Part shown: piece after piece, positions 42,388 to 50,460 of the stretch
Layout of the letters: every line of letters starts with the position of its first letter
How positions within the stretch are numbered: position 1 is the first letter of the stretch
NCBI GenBank assembly: GCA_903913215.1
Contig: CAIWKE010000003.1
Coordinates: 1 to 64,000 of the forward strand
Length of the DNA: 64,000 nucleotides
DNA from: an uncultured Holophagaceae bacterium
Lineage (GTDB): Bacteria; Acidobacteriota; Holophagae; Holophagales; Holophagaceae
Direction of reading: 5' to 3'
Notes under the pieces: generated by a model
Databases searched by the model: none
What the model was told of the DNA's origin: nothing
What the model saw: the letters and a program-made list of their open reading frames with translations, nothing else
Translations under genes and position numbers: made by a program

Positions 42388-43006
42388 GGGTGGTCCCCTT
42401 CTTGGCGCCCCACAGGGGCGACTCCTCGCCCTTGAAGAGCCGACGGATGTTCTCGTGATGCTTGACGATGACCAGCAGGGCGATGTCCGCCCAGAGGAGC
42501 AGCACCACGGGCGAAGTGCCCAGCTTGACCAGGACCAGGGGCAGCGTGAAGGCCGCCAGGACACTGCCCAGGCTCACATAGCGGAAGACCAGCAGGAAGA
42601 CGATGAAGACCCCCAGGGCCGGCATTACCATGGCCGCCTTGTAGGCCAGGGCCACCCCCAGGGCCGTCGCCACGCCCTTGCCCCCCTTGAAGGCCAGCCA
42701 TGGGGTGAACACGTGGCCCAGCACCGCGCAGAGGGCGATCAGCGAGAGGGCGCTGTCCGCCAGCCCCAGGTGCTTGGCCACGAAGACCGGCAGGAAGCCC
42801 TTGAGGATGTCCAGCAGCAGGGTGACGATGCCCAGGGCCTTGCCACCCACGCGGCTGACATTGGTGGCACCGATGTTGCCGCTGCCGTGGGCGCGGACAT
42901 CCCCCTTCCCAGCCAGCTTCACCAGCAGCAGGCCAAAGGGGATGCTGCCGCACAGAAAGGCGCCCAGACACCAGAGGGTGAGAGACAAAGGAGACATCGA
43001 GGACAT
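42374..43006 (-). CDS. plsY: Acyl-phosphate:glycerol-3-phosphate acyltransferase
   Basis: This 210-aa integral membrane enzyme adds the first acyl chain to glycerol-3-phosphate using acyl-phosphate. Conserved PlsY motifs are visible: GSIPFGLLLVKLAGKGDVRAHGSGNIGATNVSRVGGK, LLLDILKGFLPV, and FTPWLAFKGGKGVATALG. The C-terminus has KHHENIRRLFKGEE. Five membrane segments are predicted. It follows cinA by 13 nt and overlaps gpsA by 14 nt, forming cinA-plsY-gpsA. Confidence 0.95.
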   Translation of the reverse strand: MSSMSPLSLTLWCLGAFLCGSIPFGLLLVKLAGKGDVRAHGSGNIGATNVSRVGGKALGIVTLLLDILKGFLPVFVAKHLGLADSALSLIALCAVLGHVFTPWLAFKGGKGVATALGVALAYKAAMVMPALGVFIVFLLVFRYVSLGSVLAAFTLPLVLVKLGTSPVVLLLWADIALLVIVKHHENIRRLFKGEESPLWGAKKGTTHDQA

Positions 43007-43019
43007 GGGAGCCAGTGTA

Positions 43020-44249
43020 TCAGCGGCCCGCCGAGATGGCCCGCCGCAGCAGGTCCAGGGCCAGGGCCGAGGCCCGCAGCTGGATCTCGACCCGATCCCC
43101 CGCCATGGTGATGGGCTTCACAGTGGTGCCGCCGGGTCCGCTGAGGCCAATGAACACGGAGCCCAGGGGCGCGCCACCCTCGGTGCCGGGGCCCGCGTTG
43201 CCGCAGATGGCAATCGCCCAGGTGGCACCCAGGCGCTGCCGCACGGCTTCCGCGAGCGCCGTGGCGCAGGCTTCGGACACGGTACCCACACGCTCAAGCC
43301 ACTCGGGATCCAGCCCCAGCAGCGCAGCCTTGGCAACCACCGAATAGACCGTGACGCCCCCCAGGAAGGCCTCGCTGGCGCCGGGGATGGCCGTGAGCCG
43401 CGAAGCCAGCAGGCCACCCGTCATGCTCTCGGCCACGGCCAGGGTCTCGCCCCGCTGGCTCAGCTCAGCGAGGATCGCGTCCTCCAGGTTGCCGTCCCCC
43501 AGGCTCACCAGGTCCGGCCCCAGCACCGGCGCGAACGCCAGCCGTGCGGCTTCGAGCGCGGCAGCATCCGGGCCCCGGGCCAGCAGCTCCACCTGCGTGA
43601 GGCTGGCGAGGATGCTCCAGTCCAAGTGGCCATGGGCCTCCCGGACCTCCCGGGTGCGCTCGTCCAGGGTGCTCTCCGGCACGCCGGCCACCACCATGCG
43701 CAGGGTCTGCACGGCTGCTCCCGCCAGGGGCCGGATGCGGGGCGCCACCTGGTCCTCCCACATGCGCTTCATCTCCCGGGGCACGCCCGGCATCATCACG
43801 ATGCGCACACCAGGGTGTTCCGGCGGATCCTGCCACCAGACCCCGGGCGCCGTGCCCACGGGATTCCGCAGGGCCTCGGCACCCACGGGAATCAGCGCCT
43901 GCTTGAAGTTCACCGCGGGTGGCACCCGCTTGCGCGCCGCATAGAAAGCCAGCATATCGTCCCGGGACTGGACGTCCTCCACCAGCTCCACACCCATGAT
44001 TTCCGCGAAGAGTTCCTTGGTGAAGTCATCGAAGGTGGGCCCCAGCCCCCCAGTGGTGAGGATGAGGTCCGAGCGGGTGAGTGCCTCGCGAAACAGCGCC
44101 GCCAGATCCTCGCGACTGTCCCCCACGGCGGTCTTACGATGGAAGGCCAGCCCCAGACCCGCCAGTTGCTCCCCCAGCCACACGGAGTTCGTGTCCAGGC
44201 GCCGCGTGGTGAGAAGTTCCGTGCCGATGGCAATACATTCGATGCGCAT
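43020..44249 (-). CDS. cinA: CinA-family nicotinamide-nucleotide amidohydrolase/pyrophosphatase
   Basis: This 409-aa two-domain protein has an N-terminal MoCF-like (COG1058) domain (IGTELLTTRRLDTNSVWLGEQL, LILTTGGLGPTFDDFTKE, VMMPGVPREMKRM). It also has a C-terminal PncC-type deamidase domain (TLAVAESMTGGLLASRLTAIPGAS, GATWAIAICGNAGPGTEGGAPLGSVFIGL). Proteins of this family deamidate nicotinamide mononucleotide and hydrolyse ADP-ribose in NAD salvage. No good ribosome binding site precedes the ATG. It is first in the operon with plsY and gpsA. Confidence 0.93.
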   Translation of the reverse strand: MRIECIAIGTELLTTRRLDTNSVWLGEQLAGLGLAFHRKTAVGDSREDLAALFREALTRSDLILTTGGLGPTFDDFTKELFAEIMGVELVEDVQSRDDMLAFYAARKRVPPAVNFKQALIPVGAEALRNPVGTAPGVWWQDPPEHPGVRIVMMPGVPREMKRMWEDQVAPRIRPLAGAAVQTLRMVVAGVPESTLDERTREVREAHGHLDWSILASLTQVELLARGPDAAALEAARLAFAPVLGPDLVSLGDGNLEDAILAELSQRGETLAVAESMTGGLLASRLTAIPGASEAFLGGVTVYSVVAKAALLGLDPEWLERVGTVSEACATALAEAVRQRLGATWAIAICGNAGPGTEGGAPLGSVFIGLSGPGGTTVKPITMAGDRVEIQLRASALALDLLRRAISAGR

Positions 44250-44606
44250 GTTGGAATGGAACCATGGGATGGGGTGGCCTGGGCGCCCGATCTTGCAGAT
44301 CGGCCGGGAGAAAATAACAGGCCTTGATCAGCGTGGGGGGCGGGATCAGCTTGGCGCGCCCAGACGGGCTATGAATTGCGTCGAAAAGGCTCGGGTATAT
44401 TTTACCCATCCTCGAAGCAGCCTGCATCTGAAGTCGCCCATGCCTGACCACTCCCAGTCTGCCGCGCCGGTTCCCGCTGGGGAGCGCCTCCACCAGCCAG
44501 ATCGAGCAGCTGCGCAAGACTCAGGAGGCTCATAACATGGCCGCCAAGCCGCCCTCCCTGCTAGGTTGGAGAGTCCCTGGCTCGCCCAGAATCCACGGAG
44601 CCCTCA
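44250..44606. other. Gap of 357 bp: possible promoter and a possible gene remnant
   Basis: No intact gene is convincing here. A plausible sigma70-type promoter on the plus strand is TTGCGT (44376) - 16 nt - TATTTT (44398). From about 44470 the frame reading SASTSQIEQLRKTQEAHNMA looks protein-like but has no start and stops at about 44613, so it may be the remnant of a decayed gene. I see no tRNA. Confidence 0.35.
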
Positions 44607-45173
44607 GTGCATGAATGGTTGGAAGACCTGAAGGAGCACCTGACCCAGCCCTGGGAACCGGCTACCTGGCCCGCGTTGGTGGCGTCGGTGGCTTTCCCGG
44701 TCCTGGTCCTCCTGGTGCGGAACCCCGTGGGCTGGACGCCCTTCCTGGATGGCGTAAACCTGCTCTTCCACGAGGCGGGGCACCCCCTCTTCGGGCTGTT
44801 CCACTGGGAGACACTCACCATCCTGGGCGGCACCCTCATGGAGCTGCTGGTACCCGCGGCCCTCTGTCTGGCCTTCGTCTGGAAACGGCAACCCCTGGGC
44901 ACGGCGCTCTGCGGGCAGTGGGCGGCCCAGAACCTGCTCTACATCGCCTCCTACATGGCCGACGCCCGGGCCCAGGAGCTGCCCCTGGTGGGCGGCGGCG
45001 AGCACGATTGGACGGCCCTCCTGACCCAGTGGGGCCTACTGGAGCGGGACACGGTTCTCGCGGGCCGAGTGGCCTTCCTTGGCTGGACCCTGATGCTGGC
45101 CTGGGCGACTTGGCTGGGCTGGCGGCTGTGGATGCGGTACCGGGACGGAGGCCACCCCAGTTCATCGAACTGA
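44607..45173 (+). CDS. Membrane protein with HEAGH motif, uncharacterised
   Basis: This 188-aa protein has about four membrane segments (ALVASVAFPVLVLLV, ETLTILGGTLMELLVPAALCLAFVW, WAAQNLLYIASYMADA, VAFLGWTLMLAWATWLGWRLW). Between the first two it has GVNLLFHEAGHPLFGLFHWE. HExxH-like HEAGH is the zinc-binding motif of several membrane metalloproteases, but no second metal-ligand motif of site-2 proteases (NPDG) is present. A different activity, or none, is therefore possible. GTG 44607 has GGAG 8 nt before it. It stands alone before the RDD gene. Confidence 0.7.
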   Translation: MHEWLEDLKEHLTQPWEPATWPALVASVAFPVLVLLVRNPVGWTPFLDGVNLLFHEAGHPLFGLFHWETLTILGGTLMELLVPAALCLAFVWKRQPLGTALCGQWAAQNLLYIASYMADARAQELPLVGGGEHDWTALLTQWGLLERDTVLAGRVAFLGWTLMLAWATWLGWRLWMRYRDGGHPSSSN

Positions 45174-45311
45174 TTGTTTAGCCGGTGATGCACGGCTCTC
45201 GGCCCCATCCACGGATTCATGACCTCCCGCAGCCCTGCCGACTGGCTGCTGTAGGTTCACCTTGGTTTCAATGCGTTTTCTACAGTCTACGACCCCAGCA
45301 CGGAGCGCCCC

Positions 45312-45779
45312 ATGGCTGAGAATCCCTTCCTGAGCGCCAACGCGGAGGTCGAGGCGGCGAGCCGCCTGAGCCGCCTGGCGGCGCGGTTCCTGGATGGCCT
45401 GCTCCTGTTTGCCCCCCTGCCCCTGCTGTTCATGGGCGCCCCCGCCATGCTCCTGGGTTTCGCGGTCCTGCTGATAGGCCAGATCTGGCTGCTGGTCACT
45501 CGGGGCCAAACCCTCGGCAAGAAGGCCCTGGACATCTACATCATGCGCTCCGATGGGGGCCTGCCCCATGTGGGTTGGCTGCTGCTGCGGGAGTTCGCCA
45601 TCCCGGCCGCCGTGGGCATCCTGCGCTACGCGGGAAGGCACGACCCCTCACCCATCGGGCAGGCCTTCCAGGTACTGCTGGGCTTCGTGGGCCTCATCGA
45701 CATCCTCTTCATCTTCAGCCCCACCCGCCGCTGCCTCCACGACCTGGTGGCGGGGACGCATGTGGTGAAGCTGAGCTAG
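45312..45779 (+). CDS. RDD-family membrane protein
   Basis: This 155-aa protein has the RDD signature near the N-terminus (SRLSRLAARFLDGLLLFAPLPLLF), where Arg and two Asp residues normally lie; here it reads R..A.RFLDG. QTLGKKALDIYIMRSDGG and the C-terminal FIFSPTRRCLHDLVAGTHVV are also diagnostic. Three to four membrane helices are visible. RDD proteins are implicated in ion transport in some bacteria, but most, including this one, have no assigned role. Confidence 0.88.
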   Translation: MAENPFLSANAEVEAASRLSRLAARFLDGLLLFAPLPLLFMGAPAMLLGFAVLLIGQIWLLVTRGQTLGKKALDIYIMRSDGGLPHVGWLLLREFAIPAAVGILRYAGRHDPSPIGQAFQVLLGFVGLIDILFIFSPTRRCLHDLVAGTHVVKLS

Positions 45780-46235
45780 GGGCCCGGACTTAGGTCTGGA
45801 TTCGCCAATTCTGGAGGCGGATGGAGCCTGGGAGGGATCTGCCCAACCTTCATGTATACGGCCCACTCCGGGCTTGTGCCTGCATCAAGGGCCAGCCTCC
45901 GAACTTGAACCTCCAACCGCCCGATCCCACCCACAACCGCTTCGTGTTCAAGGTGGACCTGGGGAACTGGAGCTGGACCCGCTTCCAGGGCCGGTCCATG
46001 GACCTGGACAACGGTGAGCTACTCCAGTCCACTGTACCGGGCGAATTGACGTTACCGGCGGCAGGCTCCAGCACCCGTCAAAGACTGAGCCCAGTAGGTT
46101 CTATGGCCGCATCGACTGAGATTTTGAGAGCTAAGGAAAATGCTCCCATGACCTCCCATCCCTGTTAAAAAATGCATAGGGATGAAAGGGATGCAGGGGA
46201 TACCCTTCGCTCACCCTGATTCAAAAAGGGCACCC
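45780..46235. other. Gap of 456 bp without a convincing gene
   Basis: An open frame at 45821..46168 (plus) could encode 115 aa containing NRFVFKVDLGNWSWTRFQGRS. Its start lacks a ribosome binding site, its ends look random, and the surrounding GC is lower than in real genes here. It may be a decayed gene fragment. Nothing else is recognisable apart from short A/T-rich stretches before 46200. Confidence 0.3.
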
Positions 46236-46502
46236 ATGACCTCACTGCACCTGCTCTCCGAAGCCTCTAACACGATGGCCGCGGCTCACGCCCTGCTGCT
46301 GGAACGGGATTATGTCCTGAGCCACGTGGACAACGAGGAGGGGGTGCACATCCTCGTCAAAGCCGAAAAGGGTGGCAACTGTTTCGTGGGGGAAAACCCC
46401 CTGACCCTGCTGGGGCTCATCCATCTGAACATGACCCGGGGCGAAGCCTGGCCCCCCACGCCCCAGCAAAGGGCGGCCTTCATGCAGTTCTTCTACATCT
46501 GA
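46236..46502 (+). CDS. Small hypothetical protein
   Basis: This 88-aa soluble protein (SNTMAAAHALLLERDYVLSHVDNEEGVHILVKAEKGGNCFVGENPLTLLGLIHLNMTRG) ends MQFFYI. ATG 46236 has AAGGG 6 nt upstream and begins a region with codon use typical of the window. The track's earlier start (46182) is unsupported. The alternation of short strand-like and helix-like segments suggests a compact alpha/beta domain. Family not recognised. Confidence 0.6.
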   Translation: MTSLHLLSEASNTMAAAHALLLERDYVLSHVDNEEGVHILVKAEKGGNCFVGENPLTLLGLIHLNMTRGEAWPPTPQQRAAFMQFFYI

Positions 46503-46545
46503 GGCCAGTAGAGGCCCTAACAAGACCCGACACGGTCCCGACTTC

Positions 46546-46710
46546 TCAACCCTCCAGCCAGCGCCGGGCCGCCCAGCGGCCGGCCCAGAGGCCGAAGCCC
46601 GTGCCCACCATGCTCAGCACGACGGCAGTGGTGAAGCCCACCAGCATGCCCAGATACCAGCCGAGGGTGCTGACCACGGTCATGCCCACGAAACCCATCA
46701 GCTTTTCCAC
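46546..46710 (-). CDS. 54-aa small membrane protein
   Basis: A GTG start at 46710 is preceded by a strong GGAGG 6 nt away. It opens a 54-aa frame with two glycine-rich hydrophobic segments (MTVVSTLGWYLGMLVGF and VVLSMVGTGFGLWAGRW) and a basic end (AARRWLEG). Short double-glycine-zipper membrane proteins of this look are common and uncharacterised. The ORF track lists it only as part of a longer frame (46546..46881) whose first half is antisense to the next gene. Confidence 0.65.
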   Translation of the reverse strand: MEKLMGFVGMTVVSTLGWYLGMLVGFTTAVVLSMVGTGFGLWAGRWAARRWLEG

Positions 46711-46756
46711 GCAGTTCCTCCACGAGATAGGATGGGCCCATGCCTGAGGTGTTGCC

Positions 46757-47053
46757 ATGATCATCCCCGATCTCGATGACCTGATCCTGGAATCCGACGA
46801 GGAATCCGGGATCCGGGAGCTGGGTCGCCGCTTCCTGGCCCGGGGCCCCTGGACCACCGTGGCCTTTCTGGTCATGACCAAGACCGATCCCGAGGGCGAG
46901 TGGGAAGGCCCTTCGCTGTGGCTGCACCGCTACCAGAAGGTGGCCCAGGGCTGGAAGCTGGTGAGCCGCTTTCGTACCACTGAGGCCAGCCAGCTGCAGA
47001 AACTGGCGGACGCCTTCAGGGACTGGGAGACCTACTTCAGCCCTGGCAAGTAG
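46757..47053 (+). CDS. Small hypothetical protein
   Basis: This 98-aa soluble acidic protein starts MIIPDLDDLILESDEESG and contains VAFLVMTKTDPEGEWEGPSLWLHRYQKVAQGWKLVSRFRTT, an antiparallel-sheet-like stretch, ending in a helical segment. GAGGTG lies 6 nt before the ATG. It is divergent from the 54-aa membrane protein and overlaps the 3' end of the convergent dinB-like gene by 22 nt. Family not recognised. Confidence 0.65.
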   Translation: MIIPDLDDLILESDEESGIRELGRRFLARGPWTTVAFLVMTKTDPEGEWEGPSLWLHRYQKVAQGWKLVSRFRTTEASQLQKLADAFRDWETYFSPGK

Positions 47054-47559
47054 CGCTCGCGGATCACGTCCAGGTGGTGGGCGGCATGGCCCAGTACCAG
47101 GTAGGGGAAGCAGCGGGCCGTGATGTGCCGACCATTGGTGATGCCCGCGTGGTTCCAGGCGGCGGCAGGGAGGCTGCGGAAGAGGGCCAGGCTGCCCTCC
47201 CGAGCCAGGCGGAAGTCCGCCAAAAGGCCTCCGAGGCTGTGGATGTCCGCCTGCGCGGCATGGGCGTAGTCGTCCTCCTCGAAGCCCTCGATGGGGGTGG
47301 CGTCCCCCCGGCCAATGCGCAGGCAGCGGTAGGTAAAGATGCGCTCCACGTCGCTGAGGTGCTGGAGCAGGTCCTTGAGACTCCACTTGCCCGGGGCGTA
47401 GCGGTAGAGTCCCTGGATCTCGCTGAGACCGATCACCAGGGCCCCGACCTCGGCAAGCTGATCCTCCAGGTGGGCCAGCACGTCGCCCTCGGGAGCGGCG
47501 CCCAAATAGTGGGCGTAGCCCTCCGCGAATTCGCCGGGAAGTGGTCGTCGCAGGCCCAT
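47032..47559 (-). CDS. DinB-family (four-helix bundle) protein
   Basis: This 175-aa protein matches the DinB/YfiT superfamily of metal-binding four-helix bundles. It shows GKWSLKDLLQHLSDVERIFTYRCLRI, with the first metal-ligand histidine, then FRSLPAAAWNHAG and GHAAHHLDVIRERYL, with the second histidine pair. Relatives act as thiol-dependent transferases or hydrolases, and the substrate here is not predictable. AAGGAG lies 7 nt before the ATG. It is followed by pyk upstream in the same orientation, 17 nt away. Confidence 0.85.
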   Translation of the reverse strand: MGLRRPLPGEFAEGYAHYLGAAPEGDVLAHLEDQLAEVGALVIGLSEIQGLYRYAPGKWSLKDLLQHLSDVERIFTYRCLRIGRGDATPIEGFEEDDYAHAAQADIHSLGGLLADFRLAREGSLALFRSLPAAAWNHAGITNGRHITARCFPYLVLGHAAHHLDVIRERYLPGLK

Positions 47560-47576
47560 GGTCGCTCCTTGGAAGT

Positions 47577-48998
47577 CTAGAAGATCATCACCTTCATGGT
47601 GTTCGTGGTGCCGGATTTCCAGAGGGGCAGGCCCATGGTCATCACCACGCGATCCAGGCTGCCCGCCTGATGCTTGGTGATGAGGAGTTCCCGCACCACC
47701 TCCACCATCTCGTCCGTGCTGGCCACGCGCGGGATGATGAGGGCCGTGACGCCCCGCAGCAGGCCCATGCGGCGCCCGGTCACTTCGTCGACGGTGGCCC
47801 CCAGCACGGGCGTGCGACCTGCCAGGCGGCTCACCATGCGGGCCGTGCCGCCGCCCTCGGTGAAGGCCACGATCCAGCGGGCATTGATCTCATCCGCCGT
47901 GCGACAGGCTGCGAAAGCCACAGAGATATCCGTGCGGGCCAGGACCTTTTCCGCCAGTTCCTCGGGCAGGGTGGTGGTGCGCTGCTTGACGTTGGCGTCA
48001 GCCTCCGCGGCGATGCGCGCCAGCCACTGCACAGCCTCCACGGGGTAGGCGCCCGAAGCACTCTCGGCGCTGAGCATCACAGCGTCCGTGCCGTCCCAGA
48101 TGGCATTGGCCACATCGCTGGCTTCAGCCCGGGTGGGCTGGGCGTGCTCGATCATGCTCTCCAGCATCTGCGTGGCCGTAATGACGGGCTTCAGGGCGCG
48201 GCGGGCAGCCTTGATGATCTGCTTTTGAAGTGCCGGGACGCGCTCGACGCCCAACTCCACGCCCAGGTCGCCCCGGGCCACCATGACGCCCCATGAGACG
48301 TCCAGGATCTCGCCCAGGTGGGCCAAGGCGGCGGGATGCTCGATCTTCGCGATGACCGGCTGAGTGCCGCCCAGGTGGTGGATGATGGCCTGCAATTGCT
48401 GCACGTCCGAGGCCCGGCGTACGAAGCTCTGGGCGAAGAGGTCCACCTGGTGTTCCACGCCCCACCGGATGTCCACATGATCCTTTTCCGTGAGGGGATC
48501 CATGGCGATATCCAGCCCAATGGGATGCAACCCCTTCCGGGCCTTGAGGGGGCCTCCCACCACCACCTTGGCCTTGAGCAGGTCCGTACCCTTGGCCAGG
48601 ATCTGGATGGTGATGGCGCCGTCATCCAGCAGCCAGTGCTGTCCGGGTTCGGCGCCTTCGAAGAGTTCCGGGTGCGGCAGGGGCACGGCCCAGGTGGCGC
48701 CCACGGGCGCGGGGGTGCCGGGCAGGAAGAAGAACCCCTCGCTGCCTTCCGCCAGATCCACCGGGACTTCCAGCAGGCCCACCCGCCACTTCGGTCCCTG
48801 CAGATCCAGGAAAACCGGAATGGAGCGACCCAGTTCCACGGCCAGGGCCCGGACCGTGGCCAGGGACTCGGCGCGGGTCACGGGGTCGCCATGGCTGGCG
48901 TTAATGCGCACAGCATCGGCTTCTTTGAGTGCTTCCCGCAGACGATCGCCCTGCATGAGCGCGGGCCCCAAGGTCATCACGAGTTTAGTCTTGCGCAC
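47577..48998 (-). CDS. pyk: Pyruvate kinase
   Basis: Pyruvate kinase makes ATP and pyruvate from phosphoenolpyruvate in glycolysis. The 473-aa protein has RKTKLVMTLGPAL, AVRINASHGDP (usually RxNFSHG), FLDLQGPKWRVG (usually GPKIR), PVIAKIEHPAAL (catalytic Lys), VMVARGDLGVELG and VITATQMLESMIEHAQPTRAEASDVANAI, with a normal C-terminal domain. The core residues are present but several flanking ones are unusual, so the enzyme is somewhat divergent. GTG 48998 begins the homologous region; the track's GTG 49034 lies 12 codons upstream. Confidence 0.92.
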   Translation of the reverse strand: MRKTKLVMTLGPALMQGDRLREALKEADAVRINASHGDPVTRAESLATVRALAVELGRSIPVFLDLQGPKWRVGLLEVPVDLAEGSEGFFFLPGTPAPVGATWAVPLPHPELFEGAEPGQHWLLDDGAITIQILAKGTDLLKAKVVVGGPLKARKGLHPIGLDIAMDPLTEKDHVDIRWGVEHQVDLFAQSFVRRASDVQQLQAIIHHLGGTQPVIAKIEHPAALAHLGEILDVSWGVMVARGDLGVELGVERVPALQKQIIKAARRALKPVITATQMLESMIEHAQPTRAEASDVANAIWDGTDAVMLSAESASGAYPVEAVQWLARIAAEADANVKQRTTTLPEELAEKVLARTDISVAFAACRTADEINARWIVAFTEGGGTARMVSRLAGRTPVLGATVDEVTGRRMGLLRGVTALIIPRVASTDEMVEVVRELLITKHQAGSLDRVVMTMGLPLWKSGTTNTMKVMIF

Positions 48999-49137
48999 GA
49001 TCGCCCCCAGTTCTTGCACAGGTATTCCACACACTTTTCCACATATTGATCGCAGAAAACCCAGTTGTCATGGGGTTTCCCTTCGTCCAGTGCGGTGCTA
49101 CCTTCATTCTCCCGATACGGTTGATGGAGAAGATGGA

Positions 49138-49353
49138 ATGCGCGAAAAGCTGCGGACGCTCGTAGCCGAGATGGTTCATGGCGGCATCCCCCTGGAGCTG
49201 GCCCGCCGCGAGTTCGAGCGGGTCTACCTGGAGGAGGTGCTGGCGGCCCACGAGGGCAACCACAGCGCCGCCGCGCGGGAATTGGGCATCCATCGCAACA
49301 CCCTGGCCAAGAAGCTGGAGACGCCCCCCAGTCGCCTGCGCCGCGTGAGCTAG
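49138..49353 (+). CDS. Fis-type HTH DNA-binding protein
   Basis: This 71-aa protein ends in a Fis/NtrC-C-terminal helix-turn-helix (FERVYLEEVLAAHEGNHSAAARELGIHRNTLAKKLE). It has a short N-terminal helix (MREKLRTLVAEMVHGGIPLELARREF) that should dimerise. It lacks the AAA+ and receiver domains of full NtrC-type regulators, so it is a small nucleoid or regulatory protein like Fis. ATG 49138 has GGAGAAG 6 nt upstream. It is divergent from pyk and is followed by a strong terminator. The much longer track frame is antisense to pyk. Confidence 0.85.
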   Translation: MREKLRTLVAEMVHGGIPLELARREFERVYLEEVLAAHEGNHSAAARELGIHRNTLAKKLETPPSRLRRVS

Positions 49354-49373
49354 CCTTTGCTTGTCCATCCGTC

Positions 49374-49399
49374 AAAGCCCGGCCCCGCGCCGGGCTTTT
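49374..49399 (+). terminator. Intrinsic terminator after the Fis-type gene
   Basis: AAAGCCCGGC and GCCGGGCTTT form a 10-bp stem with the loop cccgc, followed by TTCTTTC, 20 nt past the stop codon. Confidence 0.85.
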
Positions 49400-49449
49400 C
49401 TTTCGACAGGACCCGCCTGGGCCGGTAGAACTAAGGGCTGGAGTGACGC

Positions 49450-50460
49450 TTGAAGCAGTTAGCCATCAACGGACTGGGACGCATCGGGCGCATGGCCCTG
49501 CGCCACCTTCTGGCCACACCAGGCCTGCGGGTCACGGCCCTCAATGACCGCTGCGACGCCCCCACCCTGGCCCACCTGCTGAAATACGACTCCGTGCACG
49601 GCCGAGCTCCCTTCAGTGTGGCGGTGGCTGGCGAGGACCTGATCCTGGACGGCCAGTTCGTGCGGGTGTTTCGGGAAGTGACGCCGGGGCGCGTCCCCTT
49701 TGGCGAGACTGGCGCTCGCGTGGTGCTGGAGTGCACCGGCCAGTTCACCCAGCGCGCCCAGGCCGCAGCCCACCTCAAGGGCAGTGTGGGCCACGTGCTC
49801 ATCAGCGCCCTGTCCGAGGACGCGGACCGCACCGTGGTCCTGGGCCTCAATGACGAGCTGCTGGACCTCGACCGCGACCGCGTGATCTCCAGTGCCAGCG
49901 GCACCACCCAGGGCCTGGCCCCCCTGGTGAAGGTCCTGGATCAGGTCTTCGGCCTGGACTATGGCTTTGTGACTGCCGTGCACAGCTACACCACAGAACA
50001 GCGCATCCTGGACCTGCCCCACCCGGATCTGCGCCGGGCTCGCGCCGCGGCCACCAACATGATCCCCACTACCAGCCGGGCCGCCGGGGCCATGGGCCTG
50101 CTGCTGCCTCACCTCCGGGGCCGCCTGGAAGGGCTTTCGGTACGGGTGCCCACACCGGATGTGAGCCTCGTGGACCTCACAGCCACCCTATGCTCGGACG
50201 TGTCCATGGAGGGCCTGCAGGCGGCCTTCCGCCACGCCGCCGAGAGCGGTCCCCTGGCCCCCTATCTGGAGGTGCTGGACGCCGAACTGGTGAGTGTGGA
50301 TCTGGTGGGCAACCGCGCCAGCTGCCTCTACGACCCCTTCCTCTCCAAAGTGCTGGGGCCCCGGCTGGTGAAGGTCTTCGGCTGGTACGACAACGAGTGC
50401 GGCTACGCGGCCCGGCTCTGCGACCTCTGTCTGCGCGTAATGGAAGGGGCGCAGCCATGA
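49450..50460 (+). CDS. GAPDH paralogue lacking the catalytic cysteine
   Basis: This 336-aa protein is a full-length glyceraldehyde-3-phosphate dehydrogenase homologue. It has the NAD site LAINGLGRIGRMALRHL, YDSVHGRAPFSV, LECTGQFTQRAQAAAHLKGSVGHVLIS, the catalytic-base histidine (FVTAVHSYTTEQRILD), PTTSRAAGAMGLLLPHL, and WYDNECGYAARLCDL. The catalytic motif SxCTTNC is instead SASGTTQG: residue 151 is Gly (GGC), where Cys (TGC) is invariant in active enzymes. The second cysteine is also Gly. It cannot use the normal thiohemiacetal mechanism. It starts with TTG, with GGAG 7 nt upstream. The stop overlaps the next GAPDH-like ATG (ATGA), so a hetero-oligomer or regulatory role is plausible. Confidence 0.92.
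   Translation: MKQLAINGLGRIGRMALRHLLATPGLRVTALNDRCDAPTLAHLLKYDSVHGRAPFSVAVAGEDLILDGQFVRVFREVTPGRVPFGETGARVVLECTGQFTQRAQAAAHLKGSVGHVLISALSEDADRTVVLGLNDELLDLDRDRVISSASGTTQGLAPLVKVLDQVFGLDYGFVTAVHSYTTEQRILDLPHPDLRRARAAATNMIPTTSRAAGAMGLLLPHLRGRLEGLSVRVPTPDVSLVDLTATLCSDVSMEGLQAAFRHAAESGPLAPYLEVLDAELVSVDLVGNRASCLYDPFLSKVLGPRLVKVFGWYDNECGYAARLCDLCLRVMEGAQP

Noticed and set aside
40330-42435. 701-aa plus-strand frame
   Set aside because: Shadow of the ArnA-like and gpsA genes on the other strand.
44250-44606. tRNA gene
   Set aside because: No T-arm GGTTCGAATCC-like sequence with matching acceptor stem could be found here or in any other gap.
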